Positions 50,656 through 61,830 of a stretch of DNA of 64,000 nucleotides are shown piece by piece. The notes beneath the pieces are model-generated. The model did no database searches. It was not told the DNA's origin and saw only the letters and a list, made by a program, of their open reading frames with translations. Origin of the DNA: Ampullaceana balthica (Eukaryota > Mollusca > Gastropoda > Lymnaeidae); the NCBI GenBank assembly GCA_944989445.1, contig CALYLW010000016.1, positions 3,328,505 to 3,392,504 on the forward strand, written 5' to 3'. How positions within the stretch are numbered: position 1 is the stretch's first letter; every line of letters starts with the position of its first letter. Both the position numbers and the translations under genes were made by a program.

Positions 50656-50812
50656 CCAGGACATGTCATGATGTAAACATCCAGGGCATGTCATGAAGTG
50701 AACATCCAGGGCATGTCATGAAGTGAACATCCAGGGCATGTCATGAAGTGAACATCCAGGGAATGTCATGAAGTGAACATCCAGGGAATGTCAAAAGTGA
50801 ACTTTCAGGGCG
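50656..50812. repeat. 25-bp minisatellite, about 6 copies
   Basis: The unit is CCAGGGCATGTCATGAAGTG followed by AACAT. The central copies are identical and the outer ones diverged. Confidence 0.93.
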
Positions 50813-51530
50813 AAGCTCCCCACACTCAATCAACTACACGTCTCTTTGAAAAGTTTTATGCCTAGGGGGGGGGAGGGGGTATGTGTTTATGAATTGTGTA
50901 TTCACAAGTCAATGTTTTACTTTTTTTAAAGCCACACGATTGATAGATAGCAGGGATTATTTTTGAAAATGACACTTTAACAAAATTGTTTTTGTTATTA
51001 TTACACTTAAACTAAAGTCCTTACACAGAAGATGAGAAATTTGCATTGATTTTATTTATATTATTAGGCAAAAAATGTGTCTGAAGTCAATATAGAAAAC
51101 AAATTGTTTAAAAAAATATTTAAATCTTTAGTATTTCATTGATAAGTTAAGCATGTGAATGTATCATTAATGTATGTAATAGTAATATTTTTAAAACTAT
51201 AATACATCTGTCTCTGTGCTTTTCCTATGGAAGAGAGAAAATCAATTGTTTCTCGATAGCTATATTTCATCTTACCAACTTTCGTGTACCAAGACTGATC
51301 TGAGTGGAAAAAATCTGACACATTTTCAGCTCTATGTAAAGGATATGGACAAATATTGTTCCAAATGACAAGGACAAACACAAATTATAGTTTTAACTGG
51401 AAAGAGCACACACTGAAAAGTGTACATAGATCTACTGATCTGCCTGGAATGATATCTACAATACATCTCTGCCTGAAAATGACAGGCACAAATATTGGCG
51501 CTGTATACTGTATTTCTCCTCTAAATGAGG
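50813..51530. other. Non-coding sequence, nothing recognised
   Basis: A minus-strand frame (51136-51381) ends near a donor-like GTAAGA, but no acceptor or homology supports an exon. Confidence 0.3.
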
Positions 51531-51538
51531 CTGAATGC

Positions 51539-52103
51539 TATGGCGGATTAGCTGAACAGGCTAAAGCCAGGGACCCCCGATGATATAAGGGCCCCCAAAT
51601 TTAGTATATTTTATAAATAAAGGTGGACACATTTTTGCATGAATCCCTAAAAATATGATAAATTAAATAAATTAATAAAATCTTATATATTAATCTGATC
51701 TCTATTCGGACCCGATAGTAAATACTTTTAAATTCTTTTAAATGTAACTTTCCCATCAAGTGCTGGTGGTCATGTTGCAGCCTACAAGCTTGTAGTGTAA
51801 GCGGTGTCGGGTTCGAATCCCAGTGGGGGTAAGATTTTTTTTTAATTTGTCTTTTTTTAAAAACTATCTTTTTACACTCAATTTTATGATGCCGACGAAC
51901 ATTTATTTCGTTGTGTTCGGTTTTTTGAAGAATCCGATCCTGTAGTACAGAGAAAGGAACCAATTGACTATTTAGTTACAAGTTACAATTATAGTCTTAT
52001 ATTATAAGCTGTCAGCAATCATTTTATTTAAAGGGACGCTGGCTGGATAGGGCCCCAGTTTGAATTGCAGCCAGGGGCCCCGTGCAGTCTTAATCCGCCC
52101 CTG
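51539..52103. mobile_element. hAT-like MITE with internal tRNA-like B box
   Basis: Ends TATGGCGGATTA and TAATCCGCCCCT are imperfect inverted repeats. They are flanked by CTGAATGC (51531-51538 and 52104-52111), extended by one G on both outer sides. The middle holds GGGTTCGAATCCCA (about 51810), a good RNA polymerase III B box. Confidence 0.75.
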
Positions 52104-52111
52104 CTGAATGC

Positions 52112-52674
52112 ATATTGTTTTGTATTTTAAAAGAAAAGACTGCTCTACAATTACTACAAACAGTAATAATATAACAAAAGTATCGTTTTAGGGTTTTATA
52201 GACATTACAACAAAAATTAACCTACTGGTATATTAACTTGGACAAGTCCGTAGTCTATTTTCCAAAGATTTTTATCCTTATTATTCAATATTCCAATTTT
52301 TTCGCAATATTTATTTTCCTTAGCTGAGAGTACCGATGAAATTCTATTTACAATAATCGAATAGTGTAATAGAGATAACAAATTGATTCTTATCACTATG
52401 GTTTTATGGGGTTGGCGTAAAGTAAATTGTTAGTTTTTAAAATAATCGTACTGATGGCTGGCTGGCTTTTTAAAATAATTTTTTTAATTTTTTAATTTTT
52501 TAAAAAAATTTTTAAATATTGTTTTTTTATATTTGGAGAAGGGGAAGTTATTGAAAGAAAAGAAATGTTCATTTAAGATTACCATTACCTCCCCTTGAAT
52601 AAAAGTATTCTTTTTTAAACTTAATCAAGTAAATGAGTTGACTAATAGATTATTTTTATGTTATATATTTATAC
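52112..52674. other. AT-rich sequence, nothing recognised
   Basis: Low-complexity A/T runs around 52460-52530. Confidence 0.35.
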
Positions 52675-52846
52675 AGGGGCGTCATTAGGTGTTGCGGGGG
52701 TTGTGGACTGCACCGTGTGACACCATCACGAGGGTTGACATCAAAACGTAAAATTCTCTTTATAAATCTGTCCGGAGCCAAAGCAGGATTTGTAAAAATT
52801 GCCGGATTCCGGATTTACCGGAGCCGAAATCCGGTACACCGTACAC
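52675..52846. mobile_element. Family A hAT end joined to a CCGGAGCC fragment
   Basis: CAGGGGCGTCATTAGG resembles the family A terminus. From about 52755 it becomes the CCGGAGCC-type sequence ending AAATCCGGTACACCGTACAC. The latter resumes beyond the next element at 54028, which is therefore inserted in it. Confidence 0.45.
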
Positions 52847-54027
52847 CAGTGTTGTCCAAACGGTGTGCCGCGGCACACTATGTGTGCCGCGAGAAAATTT
52901 TAGTGTGCCGCGAAAGATTTCAAAAATACCATAAATTGCTAGGCTTTTCGAACCTTCAAGTTTTGAAAAAAAATATCCTTAACCGAAAAAGAATTGAATA
53001 AAAACGTTTCATGTTTGTATTGTTCTGGTTGTGAGAATCTCTTGAAAGCTACAAAATTTCTCTCCTCCATTGGGAATAAATATCTGTTGTAAGTAAATAA
53101 AAACCCTTTCCTGCTGTTCACTTTTTTAAAAACTTTTAATTACAGACGGCTATGGATAATTTTTTGAAGAGAAGCCAGAAGGATTCCAGCGAGCATCAAA
53201 ATGGAGAGAGAGCTGCGAAATCCAAGAAGAATGTTACCAAACGGAAATATCACGAGGAATATCTTGAGTATGGTTTCATACAATGTGCAAATGATCCTTC
53301 TCTTCCGTTTTGTCTTAATTGTAACATGGCATTGTCCAACGAGTCCATGAACCCCAGTAAACTGAAGCGGCATCTGAACTCAAATCATCCAGGATTGAAA
53401 GACAAGCCGAAAAGTTATTTCGCATCCATTCGGTCCAACTTAGAGCAGCAATACAAAAATAATGAAGAAATTTTCCTCAATTCCTGTCAAAGCTCAGTTA
53501 GCAAGCTATAAAATTGCGAATCTTTTGGTCAAACAAAAGAAATCTCATTTGGACGCTGAGACAATCATATTGCCGTCTTTACGAATCGCAGTTGAGACTA
53601 TGGAGTTGGGACCCGACGCTGTTGAAAAAATAAATAAGATTCCACTGTCTCACCAGACGATGGGACGTCGGATTGCTGACATTTCGACAGATTTGGACAA
53701 TCAAAGTCAAGAGCATTTTGCGGAAGCCGAAGACACCCAAAAGCTCTGGGCAATGCAAATCGATGAAAGTACTGACATCTGCGGAAAAGCGCAACTGCTC
53801 GCATACGTCAAACGTGAAAGACTGCAGATGATAGACAGAGAAATGAGAGTTTGCTTATCCAGGAATGAGCCGCGTTTTGAGCTCATCCCAAAGAAAACGC
53901 TCAAGTATCTCATTAATTATGAAACATCTTTTGAATAAACACTGATTTCTTTTTTTTTGTGAGGTGTGCCGCGTAAATTTTTTACCAGTTTAGTTTGCCG
54001 TGAACGATTTTCGGTTGGACAACACTG
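52847..54027 (+). mobile_element. hAT family G (ZBED5-like), internally deleted
   Basis: Ends CAGTGTTGTCCAA and TTGGACAACACTG are flanked by the perfect 8-bp duplication CCGTACAC (52839-52846 and 54028-54035). It contains two overlapping transposase frames whose middle part is missing. Confidence 0.93.
53152..53938 (+). pseudogene. ZBED5/SCAND3-like hAT transposase, frameshifted and deleted
   Basis: Frame one (53152-53511) has MDNFLKRSQKD, a basic stretch and a BED-type finger FCLNCNMALSNESMNPSKLK...HLNSNHP with all four ligands. One frameshift at 53462-53500 leads into KAQLASYKIANLLVKQKKSH, MGRRIADISTDL and QIDESTDICGKAQLLAYVKR (the start of the catalytic domain, with Asp). The text then jumps to MRVCLSRNEPRF, which belongs near the C-terminus of this family, so most of the catalytic and dimerisation region is deleted. 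Confidence 0.85.
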
Positions 54028-54035
54028 CCGTACAC

Positions 54036-54915
54036 CGTACACCCCTAATTTCTATAAAGTCAGTGGTGAAACGATAATCGGTTTAAAATGGGATTTGCAT
54101 AACCGATAATCAATTTGCCGGAAAAAATAACGAAATTAACAACCCTAGTCTAAATCCTGCACTGTCTGTGGTCATTAGGATTTTTCACTTGAACAATATC
54201 TAGGAAAAGCTTCGCGGATAAGACTAATTACTTCGCGGATTAAAATGAGTTACTTCGCGGATAAAAAAAAGAAATACATTTTCAACTAATTTTTTTTTAA
54301 AAATAATTTTTTAAATATATTTTTTATAGAATGGGGTTTGGCTTCGCGGATCACGATATTTTCATTCATAAACTACCAAACACATTTAGATTCGTGGTGG
54401 TGAGGTTCAAATTCAAATATCTTCATAAAACGATAGAACACATATTTAAATAATCTAATTAATTAAACTGATGAAGGCATTAGCCAAAAAATTTAATTTT
54501 TAATATCATATAAGTTAAATAATAAAGCTTAAATTTATTGTTTTCATTACTAATTTGTGTGAATATTTTGTATTGGCGGATTGTAAATAATCTATAACCG
54601 ATTATGTGCAATCCTCCAAATCCAGGTCCCAAATTATCTTGCACTAATAATCTAATAAGATGAAGTATGGTACATCAATTTCAAAGTATGTTATTTAAGC
54701 TTATTTATATATAGAACACAGCACAATTGTTATTTATTTCCAATAGCCTTTCATCAATACTAAATATTGTAATTCGCACACAGCATATTCAAATAGTCAA
54801 ATATCTGTCGAAAACGTTATGTTTGTTACTGTTGTGTCACTAAAAGCCGACATATAGATTATGAGTAATTTTTATTGGAGCGGCTGGTCTGCGTGCCATA
54901 ATTTTAAAAATAATA

Positions 54916-54918
<3 letters not shown>
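54036..54918. other. Non-coding sequence with short repeats
   Basis: ACTTCGCGGAT is repeated about three times at 54208-54265. A hAT-like end fragment (TAACAACCCTAG) lies near 54137. Nothing else recognised. Confidence 0.35.

Positions 54919-54968
<50 letters not shown>
54919..54968. repeat. (TA)n microsatellite
   Basis: About 25 TA units just before the mariner element. Confidence 0.95.
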
Positions 54969-54972
<4 letters not shown>

Positions 54973-54974
54973 TA

Positions 54975-55384
54975 CAGGGTGGCCCAAAAAAGTGGGACCG
55001 CCTAGAGCAATCTTGTGCAATATATATATAATTATGTTTTGAGCGGTTTTAAAACGGTAAAACTATTCTTACTTACTAACTCAGCGCATGACGTCACTAT
55101 TTCGTTAACTTCGTCGTAAATTTGCAACAATAGAACAACTGAAATTGACCATTTTTGAAGAGTGGCAAGATTTTTCACAGCGGTTTATAAACAAGAACAT
55201 TGACCAGTGGCGAAGACGTTTAGAAAAAACTATTGAGAACCGAGGAGGACACATTGAATTTGAATTCTGATTTTATATAAATTAACATTTGGCAACAATT
55301 ACTTGATGTATTGTAGAAAACAGTTACAAAAAAATATATTATTTGACATTATACAAGGTGGTCCCACTTTTTTTAGCCACCCTG
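54975..55384 (+). mobile_element. Deleted Tc1/mariner element
   Basis: Ends CAGGGTGGCCCAAAAAAGTG and CACTTTTTTTAGCCACCCTG are inverted repeats flanked by TA (54973-54974 and 55385-55386), as for the Tc1/mariner superfamily. Near the right end the frame INIDQWRRRLEKTI-type text (about 55194-55270, ending TGA) is the C-terminus of the transposase. The rest is deleted. Confidence 0.85.
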
Positions 55385-55393
55385 TATATATAT

Positions 55394-56090
55394 TAGGGCT
55401 GCGGATATTAACGATTAATTTCTAGATTAATCGCTAGGCAGTTACATTTTTATGGTTATATTGTCAATTAGACCCGCTCATCACTTGAACCAAATAATGA
55501 CAACACACTTGTTTTTTGCGTAGTTGGTTAAAAGATGACATATAAATTAGAAATTCTAGTGTTATTTAGAGTTTCAACAAGAACGTTTAATAAGTGTTAC
55601 TTATGTAGCCGAGTGGTGGCTAAGTTAAATTAAAAATAAAGTTCAATTCACTGGGTTAGGATATCAAAACAGTTTATTTCTCAATACACTACAAGAATGG
55701 GCCGTGAACAAGTTAACAAGTCAGTCCTCTCTCCAAGCGCTACATCAACACTCTCCAACTCACACTATTCTCTCACACAGACCAGGGGCAGAGTGTTACT
55801 GGCCCACCGGTGTGTCCCTGCTCATCACGTGACTGACCTCACCGTGCAGTAAAACACGGGTATAGTTGGTCAGTCGCTCTGTGTGAACTCCAGCCACAAC
55901 GTGGGCTGGAGTAAACCTCCACTGACCCATGAAGATCACTAAAGCGGACTGCTGAGGTCAACTCTAGCAGACGGCTACACTTATGACATAATAAATTTTA
56001 ATTTTTGGCTGTAATCGAAATTAACGATTGATTAATCGTTAATTTTTCAAAAGTTAACGATTAAATTTAAATTAATCGTTAACAGCCCTA
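55394..56090 (+). mobile_element. hAT family E copy with a nested element
   Basis: TAGGGCTGCGGATATTAACG...TCGTTAACAGCCCTA, flanked by ATATATAT on both sides (55386-55393, 56091-56098). The flanks are low-complexity, so weaker evidence. No BED frame remains; the interior holds the 372-bp element at 55606-55977. Confidence 0.8.
55606..55977. mobile_element. Nested hAT-like MITE with hairpin
   Basis: Ends TAGCCGAGTGG and CAGACGGCTA share TAGCCG. Flanks TACTTATG (55598-55605) and CACTTATG (55978-55985) differ at one base. It contains a 9-bp-stem hairpin ACTCCAGCC...GGCTGGAGT (55887-55912). Confidence 0.65.
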
Positions 56091-56136
56091 ATATATATAT
56101 ATATATGTTACGGCATATATATATATATGTGTTACG

Positions 56137-56266
56137 GCCGGTCAATTCGCGAAGTGGCCGACATGTCTGGCCAAAGCCCGAAGTACTTACAACTAACAAT
56201 TGTAATTAGGGCTTTGGCCGGCCAATTCGCGAAGTGGCTGGTTATCCTTGGCCAAAGCCCGAAGTG
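56137..56266. repeat. GC-richer 80-bp direct repeat with inverted motifs
   Basis: Two copies, 80 bp apart, share CAATTCGCGAAGTGGC and GGCCAAAGCCCGAAGT. Between them lies the inverse, GGGCTTTGGCC, so hairpins can form. Confidence 0.8.
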
Positions 56267-57036
56267 GTGAGGAATAATGCCCGGTTACCGGCACATCAAT
56301 CGCTTCTGGTGTGTTGGCATGTACGGGGTAGGAAAAGGGTGCTACGCTGTGACGATATTATTGATATTGCGTTAGTCTTTCCTTTTCGGAGAAGGTCCAG
56401 ACATTGTGACTAGCTCTTATTTTTCTGACACACATTCTTTTCTACACAGGAGGCTGAAGAAATAGAAGGATCATTCATGTATGTGTAAGAAAAATGTGTG
56501 TGTTGGGCTGCCAACCACAATGAGGAAACATTACAGAGTTCAACTTGCTTGAATCTAATAAGTCAGCTGTAACTGTAAACCTGTAATTTTAGCCTTCTAT
56601 CTAATAATCTACTTATAAATTTGGAGTGTTGGTGATGATTAACAGATGAATGGGTCATTCAGTGAAGGCTTTAGAACTTTTATTATACACTGTAAGTATA
56701 GATTCTTCCATAATTAGAGTAGGTACTGGTTATGATGAAGTCGATAGACAATGGTGAATCAGTCATACTGGTAACTTTTAAATAGTATTAGAAGCAGTGT
56801 GTGATTCAGTATTTGTTTATGTACGGGTACAGTTTTAAAATGTAGGTCTCACATGTAGATTAAAATATGGGACATAACAAAAATACAAAATAAAACAATA
56901 TTGTCAGCTTTAAATTTTAATTACACATTTATAAGGAAAATACAGATGCAGACATTTTAAAAGATGTGTCTAATTACTGGTGTTGGTACAGATGAAAACA
57001 AACATGTTGGTATTAATTTTAGTTACATAATAATAT
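56267..57036. other. Non-coding sequence, nothing recognised
   Basis: AT-rich DNA between the GC-richer dimer and the next hAT copy. Confidence 0.35.
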
Positions 57037-57044
57037 ATATATTT

Positions 57045-57567
57045 TAGGGCTGCGGAAATTATCGATTAATTTCTCGATTTCTCGATTAATCGTTAAAAAT
57101 TTTATCGATTAAAATAATTTTAATCGATAAAAATTCGATTAAAATTAAAGAAAATAATTATAATATTTTAAAAAAAATGTTAGTAATAAATAATTAATTA
57201 TTAATAATTAATAATAATTTATATATATTTTTTACGTACAAACATCTCCCGCGTAATAATAAAATTAATTTTATTAATTTATGTGGACCGGCAGAAACTA
57301 AAAAAAAATTGTGGACAGAAAGGAACGAAAGCAAGTTAATAAAAACGTGGTAAAAATGGCTGACACTATCAGTGCAGGGAAACAGGGGAAATAACTCAAT
57401 AAAAAAAATTTTAAAGTCAATTACCTGTTTTTGTTACTTCCCTTGAAATGTTCAGTTTAATGAGGTAATAAATTTCTATTTTTGGCTTTAATCGAAATTA
57501 TCGATTAATTAATCGATAATTTTTCAAAAGTTAACGATTTAATTTAAATTAATCGATAACAGCCCTA
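57045..57567 (+). mobile_element. hAT family E, non-autonomous copy
   Basis: TAGGGCTGCGGAAATTATCG...TCGATAACAGCCCTA, flanked by ATATATTT on both sides (57037-57044, 57568-57575). It follows 29022-29654 closely, but most of the transposase start is deleted. Confidence 0.88.
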
Positions 57568-57575
57568 ATATATTT

Positions 57576-58622
57576 ACTACTAACTCAAACTATACTTAAC
57601 ATTATCAAAAAAATATCAATAAATAAACAATATAATAGCCCAGATCACATGATCCATAAGGCCCCGTAACCCTGAGCAACATAGTACAACAGACCATAGC
57701 AGTTAAAAAAGCGTGTGGTGTTTCAAACATCATATGATGTCATTGTTTTAGCTTATATTTTAATTTTGGAAAAGGGAATGATGTAAAAAGAGGTTTTGAG
57801 GATTTATAACTATAAAATACTTTGTGTACATTTCAGGAAGTTTAATATTTCGTATTTATCAAACAAGGATAAGTTATTTGGGCTTTTGAAAAAAGTGGGC
57901 GCCATAGGCGCCCTACAACTACAGCCCCTAATCTATTATGTTACCTCATATCATTTCAAGTTCAAAATAAAACCTCTTTAAAATGGATGAGGGTCAAGAA
58001 TTGCTATTTAAAAGCAGAATAGTTAATTGTGACTTGTTTCATACATAGCAAATATTAGAGATTTTTTTTAATATAAATTTTATCCGTTGAATTACAGTGT
58101 AGTAACATAAAAATATTAGTGACTGTAATATGTAACATTCATCTTGGTTAGCACGTTTATATGTTCATGTGTTTAGTAATGGGATATTGGCCAAAATGAT
58201 ATTTTCTTAAAAGTAATATCTAGAATCTAGGGCAACAACTCAATCTTCCGACCTATGATCCCCTCCCCTCCCCACACACACACTTTTATTAACTTAGAAA
58301 GGATATTAATATTATAAACTTTCAAGGCTTCTGCAAATATCCAGAGGGTAAGTGATCATAGAGACATCTGTTACATCAACAAGGGCACAGTTACAAGTTT
58401 TGGTGCCAATATGTGCTTAACAATAAGGAGGGTTCTACAAATTATTGCATTTATTAGAACTGATGTGTACCGGTAAATATAAGTTATTTTAATTAATAAA
58501 TTATCCATGATACATTTTATGGTAACATTAACATACAATACCATAAATTCTAAATGAGGCATTACTTACATGTAATGGTGCACAGTGCATAATGTAAATA
58601 ATATAATAAATAGTACAGAGAG
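57576..58622. other. Non-coding sequence, nothing recognised
   Basis: AT-rich, 3' of the C2H2 gene. Part could be its 3' UTR. Confidence 0.35.
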
Positions 58623-59522
58623 TTAAGTTTTAATGAAGCGGTGCACATTAATCAGGTGTCTCTTAAGATAACAGTTAAGAGAAAAGGCTTTTTCACAAAT
58701 ATGACAAATGTATGGCTTTTCACCAGTGTGGCTTCTCATATGTTTTAGTATTCCAGACTTCTTATATGCTTTATAATCACATAATTCACATGCAAAATTT
58801 CTCAAATTAAAATGTTTTTTTATATGGTTTCTCAAATGGTTAGTCTGCCTGCATCTAAATTCACATAAATGGCATTTATGAGGTTTTGTACCAGTGTGAA
58901 TCCTCAAATGAGTTGTCAAATGCTTTCTGTATTTTGCAGAAAAATCACACACAGAACATTTGTAAGGTCTATCACCACTGTGAACTCTCATATGCTCAGT
59001 AAGGTACCTATTTTTTTACCAGCAAAGTCACACACAGAACACTTGAATGGAAAATCTTGAGGAAAATGACATTTAAGATGATTTTCAAGCATAGATTTAC
59101 TCTTGAAATTTTTCTCACAATGGTCACATTGAAAATATGTTTTCATGTTATCTTGTGATTGTAATTGGATAAATATATCAACAATTTCTTGCAGTTTCTT
59201 TTGCTTCTGAAACAGGAATGATGTGTTCTGATACAGGGAGTTCAGAAGTTGATTTAGTCAAATGTTTATCGATATGTCTCTCTATACGCTCCCACTTGCG
59301 AGTTTTAAAATTACATTTCTTGCACACAAACTTTTTATTAAGATGGTAAATTTCCTTATGCTGTTTGAATATAAATTTCTCATGTGTCATGTAGTCACAA
59401 AAATAACATTGAATGACTTCAAGGTCTGCATGTTTTTTCTTGAAGTGTCTTTTGAGTTTCTTGAATGTTGTGTAACATTTTCCACACAGTGAGCATTCAG
59501 CAATCAATTTTTCATCAGACAT
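58623..59522 (-). CDS. C2H2 zinc-finger protein, nine fingers, two frameshifts
   Basis: The ATG at 59522 opens a frame with three fingers (CSLCGKCYTTFKKLKRHFKK, CYFCDYMTHEKFIFKQHKEI, CKKCNFKTRKWERIERHIDK) and ends at 59178. One base too many near 59195-59202 shifts the frame. Finger four (CDHCEKNFKSKSMLENHLKC) and the first half of finger five (CSVCDFAGKK) follow in the next frame. At the T7 run 59011-59017 one base is missing, and fingers five to nine continue to the stop at 58623, with HSGDRPYKC, HTGTKPHKC and HTGEKPYIC linkers. This is a DNA-binding protein of the KRAB-less ZNF type. It is a real gene with indel errors, or a young pseudogene; no introns were seen. Confidence 0.75.
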
Positions 59523-60090
59523 TGTTAGTTAGGTCTACAAATTTCTGAGTTGTATTGCAGATTTATTTTCTAAATTGCTTTGCATTTGAAGTCGAAGAGA
59601 GTTGTCAGTGTCTACAATTTAATATAATTGTAAGAGATAGTTTTTGCTGAAATTAAAAGTAGATAATTATTTAATTTAAAAGAAAAATTAATTTACAAAA
59701 ATATTAGTGCATACTGCTTTTAATAACTATGGAATCAATTATCAATGCACTTGTGCAACTGTTACCATAATAAAACGTTTAAATAAAGTCTAAACTGGTA
59801 TCAATACTACTACTAGTACTAGTTCAGAAAAGATTATTCTTCTGATATAAATTTTTTATTAAAAAATATCAGTTAATTAAACAATAGTCATAGGAAACTC
59901 ATGGCCATAACAATATTGCTCTTGATTTCAATTCAACTGAAATAAAAATTTTATAAAATTTAAACACTGATATAGATAAATGTAGAGTATAGCATTGAAA
60001 ATGTGACTAAAATTAAAAGAATACTTTAAAATGTGGGTAAAAATGTAATTATAATTTAATTTAATAGGACCTTGTAGAAAAAAAGAGCGA
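59523..60090. other. Upstream region of the C2H2 gene, nothing recognised
   Basis: AT-rich; no clear promoter motif noted. Confidence 0.3.
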
Positions 60091-60428
60091 AAACAAACTT
60101 TATAATAACTGAACGTAAAATGTCCAAAACAAAGTTTATAATAACTGAACGTAAAATGTCCAAAACAAAGTTTATAATAACTGAACGTAAAATGTCCAAA
60201 ACAAACTTTATAATAACTGAACGTAAAATGTCCAAAACAAACTTTATAATAACTGAACGTAAAATGTCCAAAACAAACTTTATAATAACTGAACGTAAAA
60301 TGTCCAAAACAAACTTTATAATAACTGAACGTAAAATGTCCAAAACAAACTTTATAATAACTGAACGTAAAATGTCCAAAACAAACTGTATAATAAATGA
60401 ACGTAAAATGTCCAAAACAAACTGCAAA
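60091..60428. repeat. 36-bp minisatellite, about 9 copies
   Basis: The unit is ACTGAACGTAAAATGTCCAA followed by AACAAACTTTATAATA. Because 36 is divisible by three, open frames appear on both strands; they are not genes. Confidence 0.95.
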
Positions 60429-60584
60429 CCACAAATATAATTAAAACATTTAATCAATTGTTTTAATAAAAAAGACGATTCTAATAAGTAATTAAAAAGT
60501 CTATCAAAGAGAACTAATGATTCTACATGTGAAAGAAAATCAGCAGTCCCGAGACTACGCTCATCCCGAAAGATCCCCTTAGCT

Positions 60585-60720
60585 GTCTAGCCCCCTAGGG
60601 GACGTAACAGCTGACTGGAGCCGTCGCTTCTATCTTATCTTATCTTATCTTATCAATACAGCCGCTCCTTCTATGCAGAAGATAATTGTGTCCACAGACC
60701 ATGACACATGATCTGAAGCG
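60585..60720 (-). mobile_element. LINE 3' end with (GATAA)n tail
   Basis: A run of TATCTTATCTTATC is followed by GCCGCTCCTTCTATGCAGAA, the same terminus and orientation as the LINE at 33.9 kb. Confidence 0.6.
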
Positions 60721-61059
60721 GCCACCTGGACATCCAGGACATAGAGTCGCAAATGCCTCCCACTAAATTGGCCTCACAAGGAGGGGTGGAATTCCCTGGT
60801 GAACTGGATGTTGAAGAACAGGCATGGGTTCGATTTTCAGCTGTGCCTAATAGGCTTGGTCATAATTTACCGGAAGTCTAATAATAGACTCGATCTATAA
60901 CTAGGTCACCGCCTGAGGTGCCGTAAGGTCAAGTAGTGAATATTTATTCATAACTATATTAGAGAGAATGCGCTCATTGAAATTATCTAAAACTTGTTCA
61001 AAAGCTTGATTTTATAGAATTTTAAAGAAAAATATAAGGTCATATTATTTGATATATTA
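60721..61059. other. Non-coding sequence
   Basis: Contains GGGTTCGATTTTC, a weak B-box-like motif, near 60827. No gene recognised. Confidence 0.3.
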
Positions 61060-61830
61060 TAATAATGCGAAATAGAGCTTCCTTGCGAGAGTGAATTTAA
61101 TATTAATATGTAAATATACAGACTATACTTTTTTATTTTTAGTTCATTCGCTCATTCGTCCGAGAATTTTATACATTCAAATACTATTTACTTCTAAAAC
61201 GTATGATGTAATTATAATTAAAATCATAATCTTAGTGTAAGTTTATTACTAATAAATACTAAGGCATATATAATTTATATGAACCAACGAAAACAATTTA
61301 TATTAAATATAAGTTAGTTAGCACTAGTGACTAGTACTAGTGGCGACGGCCGGAACGACCGCTTTCACTTTCACTCATCTTAAATAAATATTAGGCCTAG
61401 GCTTATTTATTTAAATTAAAATATCAATAGATGGTTATATTATGTAATATTATATTATGCGAAATGGAACGTCCTTGCGAGCATGAATTATGTAAATGAA
61501 TTAGTGACTCTGCATCTGCTCTGACTTGAGGCGTGAGGCTCTGGCTCTAGTAATAAGTATAAGTTAGTAGTAACTAGTTCTAGTTGCTCGTTCGTCCATG
61601 AAGTTTATTCTTTCATAATATGATGTAATTATAATTAAAGTCATAATCTTAGTGTAAGTTTATTACTAAAGGCATATATTTTTATAAGGCAAGGGCCAAG
61701 GAAAACAATATTAAAATACATATATGTTAATAATTGACTACGCTAGGACTAGTGTTTACCGTAGTTACGAATATGAACGCTTACACTCATCTTTAAATAA
61801 TTTAAAATACTATGTTACGGCTTATTTATT
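61060..61830. repeat. Diverged tandem duplication, about 380 bp
   Basis: The two halves share ATGCGAAAT, CTTGCGAG, GATGTAATTATAATTAAA and CATAATCTTAGTGTAAGTTT in order, with many differences and an insertion in the second half. Confidence 0.65.

Noticed and set aside
48646..50812. CRISPR-like spaced repeats
   Set aside because: Units are contiguous tandem repeats without spacers, in a eukaryotic context; they are minisatellites.
51136..51381. Possible minus-strand exon ending at a GTAAGA donor
   Set aside because: An in-frame stop lies just upstream with no AG acceptor between, and no family was recognised.
59928..60457. Repeated 12-residue proteins on both strands
   Set aside because: The 36-bp minisatellite unit is divisible by three and has no stop in these frames. 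The open frames are a side effect.
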